Shown one piece after another: positions 29,572 to 39,400 of a DNA stretch of 64,000 bases. Every line of letters starts with the position of its first letter. Position 1 is the first letter of the stretch. A model generated the notes under the pieces. That model did no database searches and was not told the DNA's origin. It was given only the letters and a program-made list of their open reading frames with translations. A program made the position numbers and the translations under genes. This DNA comes from Mycobacterium botniense (GTDB taxonomy: Bacteria; Actinomycetota; Actinomycetes; Mycobacteriales; Mycobacteriaceae). The DNA lies in NCBI RefSeq assembly GCF_010723305.1, contig NZ_BLKW01000002.1:124001-188000 (forward strand), given 5' to 3'.

Positions 29572-29583
29572 ATTCTCATCTCT

Positions 29584-30057
29584 ATGTATGGTACCTTTGT
29601 GTACGTGAGCACCAGCAAGTCTCGTAGCAAAACGGAGCAGCAGTCGGCCACGCAGGAGCCATCGCGTTCCGCGCGCGGAGTGTACGGCATCTCGGTCGCA
29701 TCCGAGTTGTCCGGCATCGGACCACAGACGCTGCGGCTCTATGAGCGTTGGGGACTGCTGAGCCCGTCACGCACCGCCGGGGGGACACGTCGCTACAGCG
29801 ACGACGACCTCGACCGCCTCAAACAGATCAGCGAACTTGTCGACCAGGGCGTTAACTTGGCCGGTATCGCACGAATACTGGACCTGGAGAGCCGAAACAG
29901 CCAACTGGAATCCCACAACACCCAGCTGCGGCTAGACAATGCCCGGCTCAGAGCCGATCACAAGGAGTCGGCCAGCACCACCAGGCCGAAAAAGGGAAGG
30001 AGGGGCTCCGCCAATGAGGGAGGCCGCAACAACCGCGCGAATCGGCGAAACCCCTGA
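29584..30057 (+). CDS. MerR-family (HspR-like) transcriptional regulator
   Basis: Up to 157 aa. The winged helix MerR domain spans about residues 32-105: YGISVASELSGIGPQTLRLYERWGLLSPSRT is followed by RRYSDDDLDRL and EGVNLAGI-like QGVNLAGIARIL, closely resembling HspR. A heptad-rich coiled coil (LESRNSQLESHNTQLRLDN) and a basic tail follow. The start could be ATG 29584, GTG 29599 or GTG 29605; none has a clear ribosome site. By position and shared operator half-sites it probably represses itself and hsp18. Confidence 0.85.
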   Translation: MYGTFVYVSTSKSRSKTEQQSATQEPSRSARGVYGISVASELSGIGPQTLRLYERWGLLSPSRTAGGTRRYSDDDLDRLKQISELVDQGVNLAGIARILDLESRNSQLESHNTQLRLDNARLRADHKESASTTRPKKGRRGSANEGGRNNRANRRNP

Positions 30058-30214
30058 AGCCGACACGGTCGAACAGCACTTGGCGGTGCTCGATGACGAG
30101 GGCGGGCTGGACCCGTCGTGCCTTGCCCACCTCACCGATCGCGAAGCCAACGAAGCCGACGTGATCGAGCAGGCCACTGTCGTCCCGGTCGCCGCAGACG
30201 AGCCGCCATGGTAA
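30014..30214 (+). CDS. Small acidic protein overlapping the MerR gene 3' end
   Basis: A 66 aa acidic protein of unknown function. ATG 30014 has GGAGGGG nine bases upstream and overlaps the last 44 bases of the regulator gene in another frame, so translation is probably coupled. The sequence is rich in Glu and Asp, contains one Cys, and ends in Pro-Pro-Trp. The repeated pattern DREANEADVIEQ looks like a short helical segment. I do not recognise the family. Confidence 0.6.
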   Translation: MREAATTARIGETPEADTVEQHLAVLDDEGGLDPSCLAHLTDREANEADVIEQATVVPVAADEPPW

Positions 30215-30239
30215 GACCGTCAGCTACAGCCGCGGCCCG

Positions 30240-30563
30240 CTAGACATCCTCGGCGGGCAACCCGCGTCCCGGCTCGGCGTGCGCCCAGCCGCGCGGGCCG
30301 GCGCGGAACAACTGGCCCCAGGTCGACAGCGCAACCGCCGCCGCAGCGTCATCGATGTCCCTGCCGTGCTGATCCTCGGCGAGGGTGACCAGGGCATGCG
30401 CCAGGTTGACCGCATCGACGTTGTGCCGCTTGGCCGTGTGCATAATCTCGACGAACGCCTCGTCGAGTCGGTAACGGCGCAGCGCCACCAGAACACCCTC
30501 GGCTGTATCGAGGATCCGCGCACCCGTCCTGCGCGTTTCGCGCGGCCGAGCGTCGTGCGTCAT
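30240..30563 (-). CDS. Small ANTAR-like domain protein
   Basis: A 107 aa protein whose residues about 15-65 resemble an ANTAR RNA-binding domain: a helix with ILDTAEGVLVALRRYRLDEAF, then EIMHTAKRHNVDAVNLAHALV. There is no receiver or GAF domain, so any signal input must come from elsewhere. ATG 30563 has GAGG at a better distance than ATG 30569 or GTG 30572. It is directly downstream of the second Hsp20 gene on the same strand (77-base gap) and likely co-transcribed. The ANTAR call rests on pattern recognition only. Confidence 0.6.
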   Translation of the reverse strand: MTHDARPRETRRTGARILDTAEGVLVALRRYRLDEAFVEIMHTAKRHNVDAVNLAHALVTLAEDQHGRDIDDAAAAVALSTWGQLFRAGPRGWAHAEPGRGLPAEDV

Positions 30564-30640
30564 GGTCATCACCTCGTCAGGGTCGGACAGACTGGCCGGC
30601 GGCGGGTGGTCTGGTCTGGGCCATGTTCCGCCGCACCGTC

Positions 30641-31057
30641 TTAGGCGTTGACGACCTTCGGCGTCCCGGTCGTGACGGCGAGCTTGCGGGGCTTAGCATG
30701 CTGGGCGAGCGGAATCGCCAAGCGCAGCACTCCATCGGTGTAGTCGGCGTGCACGTTGTCGATATCGAGGCTCTCCCCAAGGAATAGCTGGCGGCTAAAG
30801 ACTCCGTGCGGGCGCTCCCACACCAGCATGGTGTGACCGGACCCAACATCCGGACGCTCCGCGCGCACGGTCAGCACGCCCCGCTCGACAGTGACGTCTA
30901 GCGACTCTGGCCGCATGCCCGGCATGTCGAGCTCCACGAAGAACGTGTCGCCGTCCCGCCACGCATCCATCGGCAGGTATGCGGGAAGCGCGGCGGTGCC
31001 CAGCACACGGTGGGTGAGTCGGTCGACCTCACCGAGCGCGTCGGCACGCATCAGCAT
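30641..31057 (-). CDS. Second Hsp20/alpha-crystallin protein
   Basis: A 138 aa small heat-shock protein, paralogous to Hsp18 at 28893-29315: [58 protein letters not shown], and GVLRLAIPLAQ. The C-terminal tail is short and basic. ATG 31057 has GGAGGTGG upstream; the much longer open frame is not supported. It is divergent from lipV and upstream of the ANTAR-like gene. The MerR operator half-site CTATGTC is not visible in its promoter, so its control may differ from hsp18. Confidence 0.9.
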   Translation of the reverse strand: MLMRADALGEVDRLTHRVLGTAALPAYLPMDAWRDGDTFFVELDMPGMRPESLDVTVERGVLTVRAERPDVGSGHTMLVWERPHGVFSRQLFLGESLDIDNVHADYTDGVLRLAIPLAQHAKPRKLAVTTGTPKVVNA

Positions 31058-31207
31058 GGACACCACCTCCTTGCCGAGTCCGCAGTTGTTTTCTTCGACT
31101 ACAACTTGTGGCCGATAACACATATTTCGGGTTGGGCGCAGGGCACGGGCACCACGGTGACCGCCCCGGCCCACCACGGCCGCAGACACAGCTGGCACCA
31201 TCGACGC

Positions 31208-32005
31208 GTGACCGTCGACCTTCATGTGCATCGGTATGGTCCGGGCCGGCCCGCACACGTGCTGGCGCTCCACGGGCTGACCGGCCACGGGCAGCGCTGG
31301 CAGCAGCTCGCCACCGGGTATCTGCCCGAAATCGCCGTGGCCGCACCCGACTTGCTGGGACATGGACGGTCCTCGTGGGCGGCCCCGTGGACGATTGACG
31401 CGAACGTCGAAGCGCTGGCAGCGCTGCTGGAGGAGCAGGCCGACACCCCCGTGGTGGTGGTCGGCCATTCGTTCGGCGGTGCGGTCGCACTGCATCTGGC
31501 CGCGGCACACCCCGACAAAGTCGCCGCGCTGGTGCTGCTCGACCCGGCGGTTGGGTTGGACGGCGCCTGGATGCGCGAGATCGCCGATGCGATGCTCGCC
31601 GCACCCGACTACCCGACTGCAGCGCAAGCCCGCGCCGACAAGGCGACCGGATCGTGGTCCGATGTAGACCCCGCTGTGCTCGACGCCGAGCTCGACGAGC
31701 ACCTCGTCGCACTCCCCAGCGGACGCTACGGCTGGCGCGTCAGCCTGCCGGCGATGATGTCGTACTGGAGTGAACTGGCCCGCGACATCGTCTGGCCGCC
31801 CCGGACCACCCCGACGACGGTGGTGCGGGCGCGCCGGACGTCACCGCCGTACGTCGGCGACGAGCTCATCGGCGGGCTTCGCCGGCGCCTGGGATCGGGT
31901 TTCGAACTGCTGGATTTCGACTGCCAGCACATGGTGGCTCAGGCCAAGCCTGCCGAAGTCGCTGCGTTGATCCGCCGCCACATGCACCACCGATGCCCGC
32001 AGTGA
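31208..32005 (+). CDS. lipV: Lipase/esterase LipV (alpha/beta-hydrolase)
   Basis: A 265 aa alpha/beta hydrolase matching Rv3203 LipV. The nucleophile elbow GHSFGG contains the catalytic Ser, LLDPAVGLDG follows, FELLDF holds an acidic residue and CQHMV supplies the His. GTG 31208 begins the conserved segment (VDLHVHRYGP); the frame is open upstream without similarity. The end overlaps the alkyltransferase-like gene by 13 bases, so the two are probably one operon. Confidence 0.92.
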   Translation: MTVDLHVHRYGPGRPAHVLALHGLTGHGQRWQQLATGYLPEIAVAAPDLLGHGRSSWAAPWTIDANVEALAALLEEQADTPVVVVGHSFGGAVALHLAAAHPDKVAALVLLDPAVGLDGAWMREIADAMLAAPDYPTAAQARADKATGSWSDVDPAVLDAELDEHLVALPSGRYGWRVSLPAMMSYWSELARDIVWPPRTTPTTVVRARRTSPPYVGDELIGGLRRRLGSGFELLDFDCQHMVAQAKPAEVAALIRRHMHHRCPQ

Positions 32006-32385
32006 CCGACGAGCACATCGAGCAAGTGCGCGCATTGGTCGCAGCCATCCCGGCGGGCCGAGTCGCCACCTACGGCGACATCGCCGCTGCCGCAGGGCTT
32101 TCCAGTCCACGCACGGTTGGCTGGATCATGCGAACTGATTCCGCCGACCTGCCCTGGCACCGGGTGATCAATGCGTCGGGACGCCCGGCTCGGCATCTGC
32201 GGGCCCGTCAGCTGGAATTGCTGCACGCCGAAGGGATTCTGAGCGTCGATGGCAGGATTCCGCTGCAGCAGCACCGCTACGCCTTTCCGCGCCGGCTACA
32301 GTATCAGCCGGACCAGGGCAGCAGTGCGGGCCAGACCCGGAAACGCGGCCGCCGTCGAACGCGGGTGCAACGCATGGACGGCTAA
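31993..32385 (+). CDS. Alkyltransferase-like (ATL) DNA-binding protein (Rv3204 orthologue)
   Basis: A 130 aa protein with the MGMT C-terminal DNA-binding fold: GRVATYGDIAAAAG, SPRTVGWIMR with the Arg finger, then PWHRVINASGR. The active-site Cys of methyltransferases (PCHRV) is replaced by Trp, the definition of ATL proteins, which bind O6-alkylguanine and recruit nucleotide excision repair. The tail beyond residue 105 is basic and overlaps the convergent TIGR02569 gene by 90 bases. It starts inside lipV. Confidence 0.9.
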   Translation: MPAVTDEHIEQVRALVAAIPAGRVATYGDIAAAAGLSSPRTVGWIMRTDSADLPWHRVINASGRPARHLRARQLELLHAEGILSVDGRIPLQQHRYAFPRRLQYQPDQGSSAGQTRKRGRRRTRVQRMDG

Positions 32386-33150
32386 CCGAAACATCAACGC
32401 GCGCAATAGCATTTGTGGCCACTCTGGCAATGCGTCCCAGCGCTCGATGAGCCCGTCGTCGGCCTCGCCCCACGACAACGCATCCACCACGACCACACCG
32501 GCAGCCCAGGACGCGGGCCGCCAGTAGGGTGTGATGTCGGTGATCCCCGGCGGGGCGGTTCCAGCGAAAAGCACTGTCCCATACAAATCTCCGTGCACCA
32601 GCTGGCTGGGGCTCTTGGTTGGCCGGCGCAGTCCGGCGAGTTGGTTGATCAAGTCGATCGACCGCTGCGCGTCTGCAGTGGCCGGGGCCACTCGCGCCGC
32701 CGACGGCACCGACTGCAGTGGACGCTCTTCCCACGCAGCCCGGTCCGCCGCAATGAAAACGTCGACGTCCGCCCACGGGGCGGTGGGCCCTTGGGTGAGG
32801 AACCGGGGGCGCTCCAGCCGGGCGGTGGCTTCGTGCAGCCGCACCGCCGCCGAGACAACTTCGTCGTGCCTCGGCTCCGGTCGACCGGCAACGAAAGTAT
32901 CTGCCCGCCAACCGGAAACGACATACCGTCCGTCGGTCGAACGCACCGGCCGCGCCAGCCGCACCCCGTCGACGAACAATGTCTCACGCACCCGCGCCGA
33001 CCAGGCGGCGCGGGCGTGGTCGGCCACCATCGACAACACCACTTCGCCGCACCGCCAACCGCCCTCCCAGCCGTCTTCCAGCGGGACGGGGTGGACCCCT
33101 CTCAGACCGAACGCCGCCACAACGTGCTCGGGCGGCCGCTCGACACTCAC
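32296..33150 (-). CDS. TIGR02569-family protein (Rv3205c orthologue)
   Basis: A 284 aa actinobacterial protein of unknown function. LVHGDLYGTVLF recalls the catalytic-loop HGD motif of aminoglycoside-phosphotransferase-like folds, and ITDITPYWRP may stand for the metal-binding segment, so a degenerate kinase fold is possible. GTG 33150 matches the conserved N-terminus. The 3' end overlaps the ATL gene on the other strand by 90 bases. Confidence 0.8.
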   Translation of the reverse strand: MSVERPPEHVVAAFGLRGVHPVPLEDGWEGGWRCGEVVLSMVADHARAAWSARVRETLFVDGVRLARPVRSTDGRYVVSGWRADTFVAGRPEPRHDEVVSAAVRLHEATARLERPRFLTQGPTAPWADVDVFIAADRAAWEERPLQSVPSAARVAPATADAQRSIDLINQLAGLRRPTKSPSQLVHGDLYGTVLFAGTAPPGITDITPYWRPASWAAGVVVVDALSWGEADDGLIERWDALPEWPQMLLRALMFRLAVHALHPRSTAAAFPGLARTAALVRLIL

Positions 33151-33245
33151 ACGGTCAGGGTAACCGCGCCGAGCGCGCGCAACCGGACGAGACACGACAG
33201 CCGAGCCGGACTGCCCGCGCCCCGGCCGCGACGCGGCCGGTTATG

Positions 33246-34424
33246 TCAGTACATCACCATGTCGGGTTGTATCTGTTTGGCCCACGCCACGATGCCGCCC
33301 TGCAGATGAACCGCATCGGCAAAGCCTGCCCTCTTCAGCGCGGCCAGCGCTTCCGCTGACCGCACGCCCGTCTTGCAATACAGCACCGGCATGCGATCTT
33401 GTGGCAGTTTGGCCAAACCCTCGCCGGAGTTGATCTGCGAATGCGGGATCAACTGGGCCCCATCGATGTGGTTGATCTCCCACTCTGCCGGCTCCCGGAC
33501 GTCAATCAGTGCCAGCTTCTTACCGGAGTCCAGCAATTCGCGCAGCTCACGTGGTGTGATCGTGGAGTCGGCGACGGCGTCGGCGGCCTCGTCGGACACC
33601 ACACCGCAGAATTGCTCGTAGTCAACCAATTCGGTGATCTTCGGGGTCGACGGATCCTTGCGGATCGCGATCGTGCGGTAGCTCATCTCCAGTGCGTCAT
33701 AGATCAAGAGTCGCCCCAGCAGCGGCTCCCCGATCCCGGTGATCAGTTTGATCGCCTCGGTGCCCATCACCGATGCGATCGACGCGCACAGGATTCCCAG
33801 CACCCCGCCCTCGGCGCACGACGGCACCAAACCCGGCGGCGGGGGCTCCGGATACAGGTCGCGGTAGTTCAGCCCGATTCCGCCGGGCGCGTCCTCCCAG
33901 AACACCGAGACCTGCCCTTCGAAGCGATAGATCGATCCCCACACGTAGGGCTTTCCCGCCAGCACGGCGGCGTCGTTGACCAGATAGCGAGTGGCAAAGT
34001 TGTCGGTGCCGTCCACGATCAAGTCGTACTGCTCGAACAGGTCGACAGCATTGTGTGGTCGCAGTCTCACCGGGTGCACACGCACCTGGACCAGCGGGTT
34101 GATCTCGGCGATGGAATCGCGTGCCGACTCGCCCTTGGGCCGGCCGATGTCGGAGACACCATGGATGATCTGCCGCTGCAGGTTCGATTCGTCGACGACA
34201 TCGTCATCGACGATGCCGATGGTGCCGACCCCGGCCGCGGCCAGGTAGAGCAACGCCGGGGCCCCGAGCCCGCCGGCCCCGATCACGAGCACCCGCGCGT
34301 TTTTGAGCCGCTTCTGCCCCTCAACTCCCAGGTCGGGAATGATCAGGTGCCGACTGTAACGGGCGATCTCCTCGCGGGTCAGCTCGGCTGCCGGCTCCAC
34401 CAGCGGTGGCAACGTTGTCGACAC
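33246..34424 (-). CDS. moeZ: Adenylyltransferase/sulfurtransferase MoeZ (MoeB1)
   Basis: A 392 aa fusion of an E1-like adenylyltransferase and a C-terminal rhodanese domain. The nucleotide loop is GAGGLGAP; RQIIHGVSDIG is the E1 Arg region. The rhodanese active loop CKTGVRS carries the persulfide Cys. It activates the C-termini of small sulfur carriers (MoaD, CysO, ThiS types) and transfers sulfur. The zinc Cys pairs of MoeB are absent. GTG 34424 has GAGGAG eight bases upstream and gives exactly the M. tuberculosis length. Confidence 0.95.
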   Translation of the reverse strand: MSTTLPPLVEPAAELTREEIARYSRHLIIPDLGVEGQKRLKNARVLVIGAGGLGAPALLYLAAAGVGTIGIVDDDVVDESNLQRQIIHGVSDIGRPKGESARDSIAEINPLVQVRVHPVRLRPHNAVDLFEQYDLIVDGTDNFATRYLVNDAAVLAGKPYVWGSIYRFEGQVSVFWEDAPGGIGLNYRDLYPEPPPPGLVPSCAEGGVLGILCASIASVMGTEAIKLITGIGEPLLGRLLIYDALEMSYRTIAIRKDPSTPKITELVDYEQFCGVVSDEAADAVADSTITPRELRELLDSGKKLALIDVREPAEWEINHIDGAQLIPHSQINSGEGLAKLPQDRMPVLYCKTGVRSAEALAALKRAGFADAVHLQGGIVAWAKQIQPDMVMY

Positions 34425-34582
34425 CGGTGTCTCCTCGTTATCTCCTCGACTAGGCTCTCGCGGGACATCAGCCACCACCATCACAGCAGCTGTCCCCGTC
34501 AACGGCAAACAGATCAACCACACATGGCCGGCGTTGCTTCCCGCCGAGCCCTCTCATGCCAGACGGGCCGGCACCGATCGTC

Positions 34583-35608
34583 TCAGGTGATCGGATAGGG
34601 CCACGGATTGTAGCGACAGGTTTTGCCGTCCGGCTTAACCCATTCCGGGTCGAACTTCGCGGCATCGTCGTCAGCCGTCGAAAACGTCTGCTGCATCATC
34701 ACCGGCGCCAGGCCCCCTTGTTTGTCGCATGACTCATGACGCAGGTAGCCGATCGCATGACCGACCTCGTGGTTGATCACATATTGGCGGTACGAACCGA
34801 CATCACCCTCAAAAGGCACTGCCCCGCGGATCCAGCGTGCCTCGTTGATGAACACCCGCGGCTGCCCTGCGGGACCATACGACGGGTTGTAGCAGGAGGT
34901 CTCCAGCGGAAACTCGTAGCCGCACCCTTCGCGCACCGTCATCGGCGAGGACAATGAAATCCGAAAGTCAGGGTTTCCGCTGTCGATCCTGGTGAACCCG
35001 AACTGCGGGTTGTGGATCCAGCCCTTCGGGTTGGCCAGTGTCTGGTCGACCATCCGCACGAACGCGTCGTCACCGCCAAACAGTGTGGCGTCGATCCCGT
35101 TTTCGACCTCGACGGTGTAGGTGAAAACCTTGGCGGTGCCCCGACCGACCTGGGGGGCTGTGCCGGCGAGAATGTGCCAGGTTTTGTCGCCGCCGGGGGT
35201 GAACGGGCCACCGTCCGGCAGCACCCCGGTGGGCAGGCTGGCGTCGAAGCGGGCCACACCGCGCGGCGGCGCGTCGATAATCGCGGTACTCACCGCCCCG
35301 ATCGACGGCGGGCCTTGCGCCGGCTCCTGGGAGGCCGGGGCCGGTGCACTGGTCCCGGTCACCGCCTGGTAGAGCACCATGACGGTCAGCGCCGAGAGCA
35401 CCGGCAGGGCGTAGGCGCGCCACCCGTATGTCGACACAAACCGGCCGAGCCAGGTTTGCTTGCGCCAGCGGCTGTGGCGGTCCCGATTGGACCGAGCCCG
35501 GCCAGTGTTCCAGGCGAGCGGGTCGCGCTGCGCGCGCAACGGTTCTCGCCAGTCGTCGCGAAGCATCGGTACTCGACCGATGCCGGACGGGGCCGGATCA
35601 TAGGTCAC
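34583..35608 (-). CDS. Membrane-anchored DUF3152 metalloprotease-like protein (Rv3207c orthologue)
   Basis: About 341 aa: basic cytoplasmic N-terminus, one transmembrane helix near residue 75 (YALPVLSALTVMVLYQAV), and an extracytoplasmic DUF3152 domain. The domain contains HEVGHAIGYLRH, a metzincin-type zinc motif HExxHxxGxxxH, so it is a plausible zinc peptidase. Several Cys could form disulfides. GTG 35608 is the chosen start; ATG 35566 is an alternative. The much longer open frame upstream overlaps the divergent TetR promoter and gene and is not real. Confidence 0.85.
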   Translation of the reverse strand: MTYDPAPSGIGRVPMLRDDWREPLRAQRDPLAWNTGRARSNRDRHSRWRKQTWLGRFVSTYGWRAYALPVLSALTVMVLYQAVTGTSAPAPASQEPAQGPPSIGAVSTAIIDAPPRGVARFDASLPTGVLPDGGPFTPGGDKTWHILAGTAPQVGRGTAKVFTYTVEVENGIDATLFGGDDAFVRMVDQTLANPKGWIHNPQFGFTRIDSGNPDFRISLSSPMTVREGCGYEFPLETSCYNPSYGPAGQPRVFINEARWIRGAVPFEGDVGSYRQYVINHEVGHAIGYLRHESCDKQGGLAPVMMQQTFSTADDDAAKFDPEWVKPDGKTCRYNPWPYPIT

Positions 35609-35680
35609 AGCCTCCAGAATGGCACAACTGCGCACAACCCGAACTTGTAACGCGCCCTGCGGGCACGGCCCGGCCGGTGA

Positions 35681-36710
<1,030 letters not shown>

Positions 36711-36897
36711 GCTGGTCCCTTCCGTCCAGTCACACCGTTTCAGCAGCAGGCTAGTAGACCCCCTGGCAGAAGCCGATCGCCCGGCCACACCACCAGTGGC
36801 GCCGGCCCGGCCCGGCTGTGGTCACGATCACCCGACACGCCCGTGCCGCAGCGACCGCCACGATGTTCACACAGATAACATCAGCACCATCAGCACC

Positions 36898-37566
36898 ATG
36901 AGCCACCTCGATGCCGAGATCGAGGACTACCCGGACGACGAGATCTACGCCGACGCCGTCGACCACCCCGCGCCGACCGATCAGCGCTGGCGCCCGGTGG
37001 CTGTCACCGCCGGCGTGGTGCTGGTGCTCGCCGTGGTCGCCACCGTCCTCATCGTCAACGGCGGGGACAACGCATCCACCCCGGCCACCGTGCTGCCTTC
37101 ACCCAGCCGGACCGTGATCGCCACGCCCGCGCCAACCGCCCCGACGGCAGCGCCCACCACCTCGCTGCCCCCCGAAACCGTCACCACCTTGCCGCCCCGA
37201 CAGACGCCGGCCCCGGCGCCCACTCACACCCCTACCGCCGCCCCCAGCGCGCCACCGACCGCGCCACCGGAAACAAGTCCGCCGCCGGCGGTGAATCCGC
37301 GCACCATTGTGTACACCGTGACCGGGAGCAAACAGCTTCTGGACCTGGTGACCGTGATCTACACCGACGAGCAGGGCCTGCCCCATACCGACTTCAACGT
37401 GGCGCTGCCCTGGAGCAAAACCGTCGTCCTCAACCCCGGGGTACAGAACAAATCCGTCGTGGCGACCAGCCTGTACAGCCGTCTGAACTGCGCGATCACC
37501 AACGCTGAAGGCCAGACGATCGCGGTGTCGACCACCAATACGATGATCGCGACCTGCACCCGCTGA
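36898..37566 (+). CDS. Membrane-anchored Pro/Thr-rich protein with MmpS-like domain (Rv3209 orthologue)
   Basis: A 222 aa protein. An acidic N-terminus is followed by a transmembrane helix (VAVTAGVVLVLAVVATVLIV, about residues 34-53), a Pro/Thr/Ala-rich linker (about 60-125) and a C-terminal MmpS-like beta domain. That domain starts TIVYTVTGSKQLLDLVTVIY and has VALPWSKTVV, with two Cys. There is no mmpL gene next to it. ATG 36898 is the start; the open frame upstream overlaps TB9.4. Confidence 0.85.
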   Translation: MSHLDAEIEDYPDDEIYADAVDHPAPTDQRWRPVAVTAGVVLVLAVVATVLIVNGGDNASTPATVLPSPSRTVIATPAPTAPTAAPTTSLPPETVTTLPPRQTPAPAPTHTPTAAPSAPPTAPPETSPPPAVNPRTIVYTVTGSKQLLDLVTVIYTDEQGLPHTDFNVALPWSKTVVLNPGVQNKSVVATSLYSRLNCAITNAEGQTIAVSTTNTMIATCTR

Positions 37567-37600
37567 CGCCGCCGGTCGCCCGGGCGACAGCCGAGGCCGG

Positions 37601-38296
37601 TCACAGCAGGCCCAGTTCACGCATCCGCTGGTCGTGGGTGTGCTGCAGCCGATCGAAAAACGCGCTGAGCTGGGTAAGCCCGTTGGTCCCGGCGGTCACC
37701 AGATCCACCAGTTCGTCGTGTTCGGCCAGCACATACTGGGCCTGGGTAATCGCTTCGCCCAGCAGGCGGCGAGACCAGAGCGCCAGCCGGCTGCGCTGCC
37801 TGGCACTGGACGTCACCGCGGCGCGCACTTCGGCGACGACGAATTGGGAGTGCCCGGTCTCCGCCAACGCCGCCCGTACCACGTCAGCCACCTCGTCGGG
37901 CAGGGCGTCGGCAATCTCCAGGTACAAGTCGGCGGCCAGCGCATCACCGACGTAGGTCTTGACCAGAGCCTCCAGCCAGGTGCTCGGGGTGGTCAGCCGG
38001 TGGTAGTCATCGAGCGCGGAGGCGTATTTCGACATCGCCGGCAGCACATCGACACCGCGTCGTTGTAAGGCGTCGCGCAGCAGCTCATAGTGCCCCATCT
38101 CGGCGGCGGCCATGCTGGCCATCGAGATCCGGCCGCGCAGGTCCGGCGCCATCCGCGCCTCATCGGCCAGCCGGTAGAACGCCGCCACTTCACCATAGGC
38201 CAGCAGCGCGAATAGCTCGTTGACGCCAGGATGGTCCGCCGGCAACCGGGGCTTTTCCGACTCGGTGGCCCGGTCGGCCCGCGGAAGCGAGGTCAT
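37601..38296 (-). CDS. Ferritin-like domain protein (Rv3210c orthologue)
   Basis: A 231 aa all-helical protein with a ferritin-like di-iron arrangement: GEVAAFYRLADEA, MAAAEMGHYELL (ExxH), LYLEIADALPDE and LAETGHSQFV (ExxH). This resembles the tRNA 2-methylthio-N6-isopentenyl adenosine hydroxylase superfamily, but the substrate is not evident. ATG 38296 has AGGAG upstream. An IS110-type transposase ends 15 bases upstream of this start, so the native promoter may have been displaced. Confidence 0.85.
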   Translation of the reverse strand: MTSLPRADRATESEKPRLPADHPGVNELFALLAYGEVAAFYRLADEARMAPDLRGRISMASMAAAEMGHYELLRDALQRRGVDVLPAMSKYASALDDYHRLTTPSTWLEALVKTYVGDALAADLYLEIADALPDEVADVVRAALAETGHSQFVVAEVRAAVTSSARQRSRLALWSRRLLGEAITQAQYVLAEHDELVDLVTAGTNGLTQLSAFFDRLQHTHDQRMRELGLL

Positions 38297-39400
38297 GGGT
38301 TTCTCCTATGTCAAGCCGCTGCCGGTTGGCAAGGCTGTTGACGGTTCTGTTCGTCGGTCTGGAGGTGGCCGAAGACGACGCGGGCCAAGCGGCGTTTGAG
38401 GCAGCGCAGGGCTTCGGTGGTGGAATCGCTGTCGGCTAGCCGCTTCCGGTAGTAAACCTGCCCAAGGCCGTTGAGACGGATCTGGGTTACGGCGATGCGA
38501 TGCAGGGCGGCGTTGAGTTGGCGGTTGCCCGAGCGGGTCATGCGCACGCGACCGGCAGTGTTTCCCGACCACACCGGGACAGGCGCCACCCCGGCATGGC
38601 GCGCGAAGGCGGCCGCGCTTTTGAACCGGGTCACCCCGGCGGTTTCTCCGACGAGTTTGGCCGCGGTCAGCTCCCCGCAGCCTGGAAGAGCAAGCAGCAC
38701 CGGGGCGACGTGGCGAACTCGCTGTCCGATGCGCTTGGTCAAGGCGTTGATGGTCTCGGTGAGTCGGATGATGTCGGCTAGCTCGTCGCGCGCCAACTCA
38801 GCGACCAGGCCAGGCACCGTGGCAAGCCAATCGCCGAGAATCCGGCGGTGCTTGGCCAGATCCAGCGAACGGGCTTTGGGCGCGTGGTCGGGGTCGAGCT
38901 CGTGCACCCGCCACAACAGCCGGTTGATGGTGGCAGTGCGTTGCGCCACAAGGACTTCCCGGCGATCCACCAACAACTTCAACTCCCGCGACACCTCATC
39001 ATGGGAGGCGACCGGCAGATCGGGTTCACGCAGAAAACCGCGCGCGACTGCTAAGGCGTCGATTGGATCAGACTTGCCCCGGGTGCGTGCGCTAGCCCGC
39101 GTTTGGGCCATCAACTTCGGCGGCACCCGCACCACCGACTGACCAAAGCCCATCAGATCACGCTCTAACCGGGCCGACAGATGCCGGCAATCCTCGATCG
39201 CCCACACCACCTCTGGCCCGAAGCTTTCTCGGGCCCACATCACCCCTCGGCATGACCTGCAGTAGTGGCCTTGACAACCTTCTCGGCCAGCTTGCGCCCG
39301 GCCTCATCGACCGCGACGAACGTGTGCGTGCGCTTGTGTACATCGGCTCCAACAACAACCATGGTGGTTGCCTCCTTCACTGTGAGGTGACGGTTGGGCC
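38297..39400 (-). mobile_element. IS110-type insertion sequence (ends not defined)
   Basis: It carries the transposase above. No terminal inverted repeats are visible, as expected for IS110, whose ends and bridge-RNA region cannot be fixed without comparing an empty site. It lies between the Rv3210c-like gene and rhlE, which are neighbours in M. tuberculosis. Confidence 0.65.
38311..39362 (-). pseudogene. IS110-family transposase, frameshifted
   Basis: The transposase is encoded in two frames. Codons from ATG 39362 give VVVGADVHKRTHTF (first catalytic Asp) and run to a stop near 39244. The remainder is in another frame from GTG 39243 (310 aa) with AIEDCRH, the KSDPIDALAVARG Asp pair, and the Tnp_20 domain with LLALPGCG and SGN. 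Removing two bases or adding one in the GAGGGGTG run near 39245 would restore MWARE in frame. IS110 enzymes are DEDD recombinases. Either the copy is inactive or this is a base-calling error in a G run. Confidence 0.88.
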
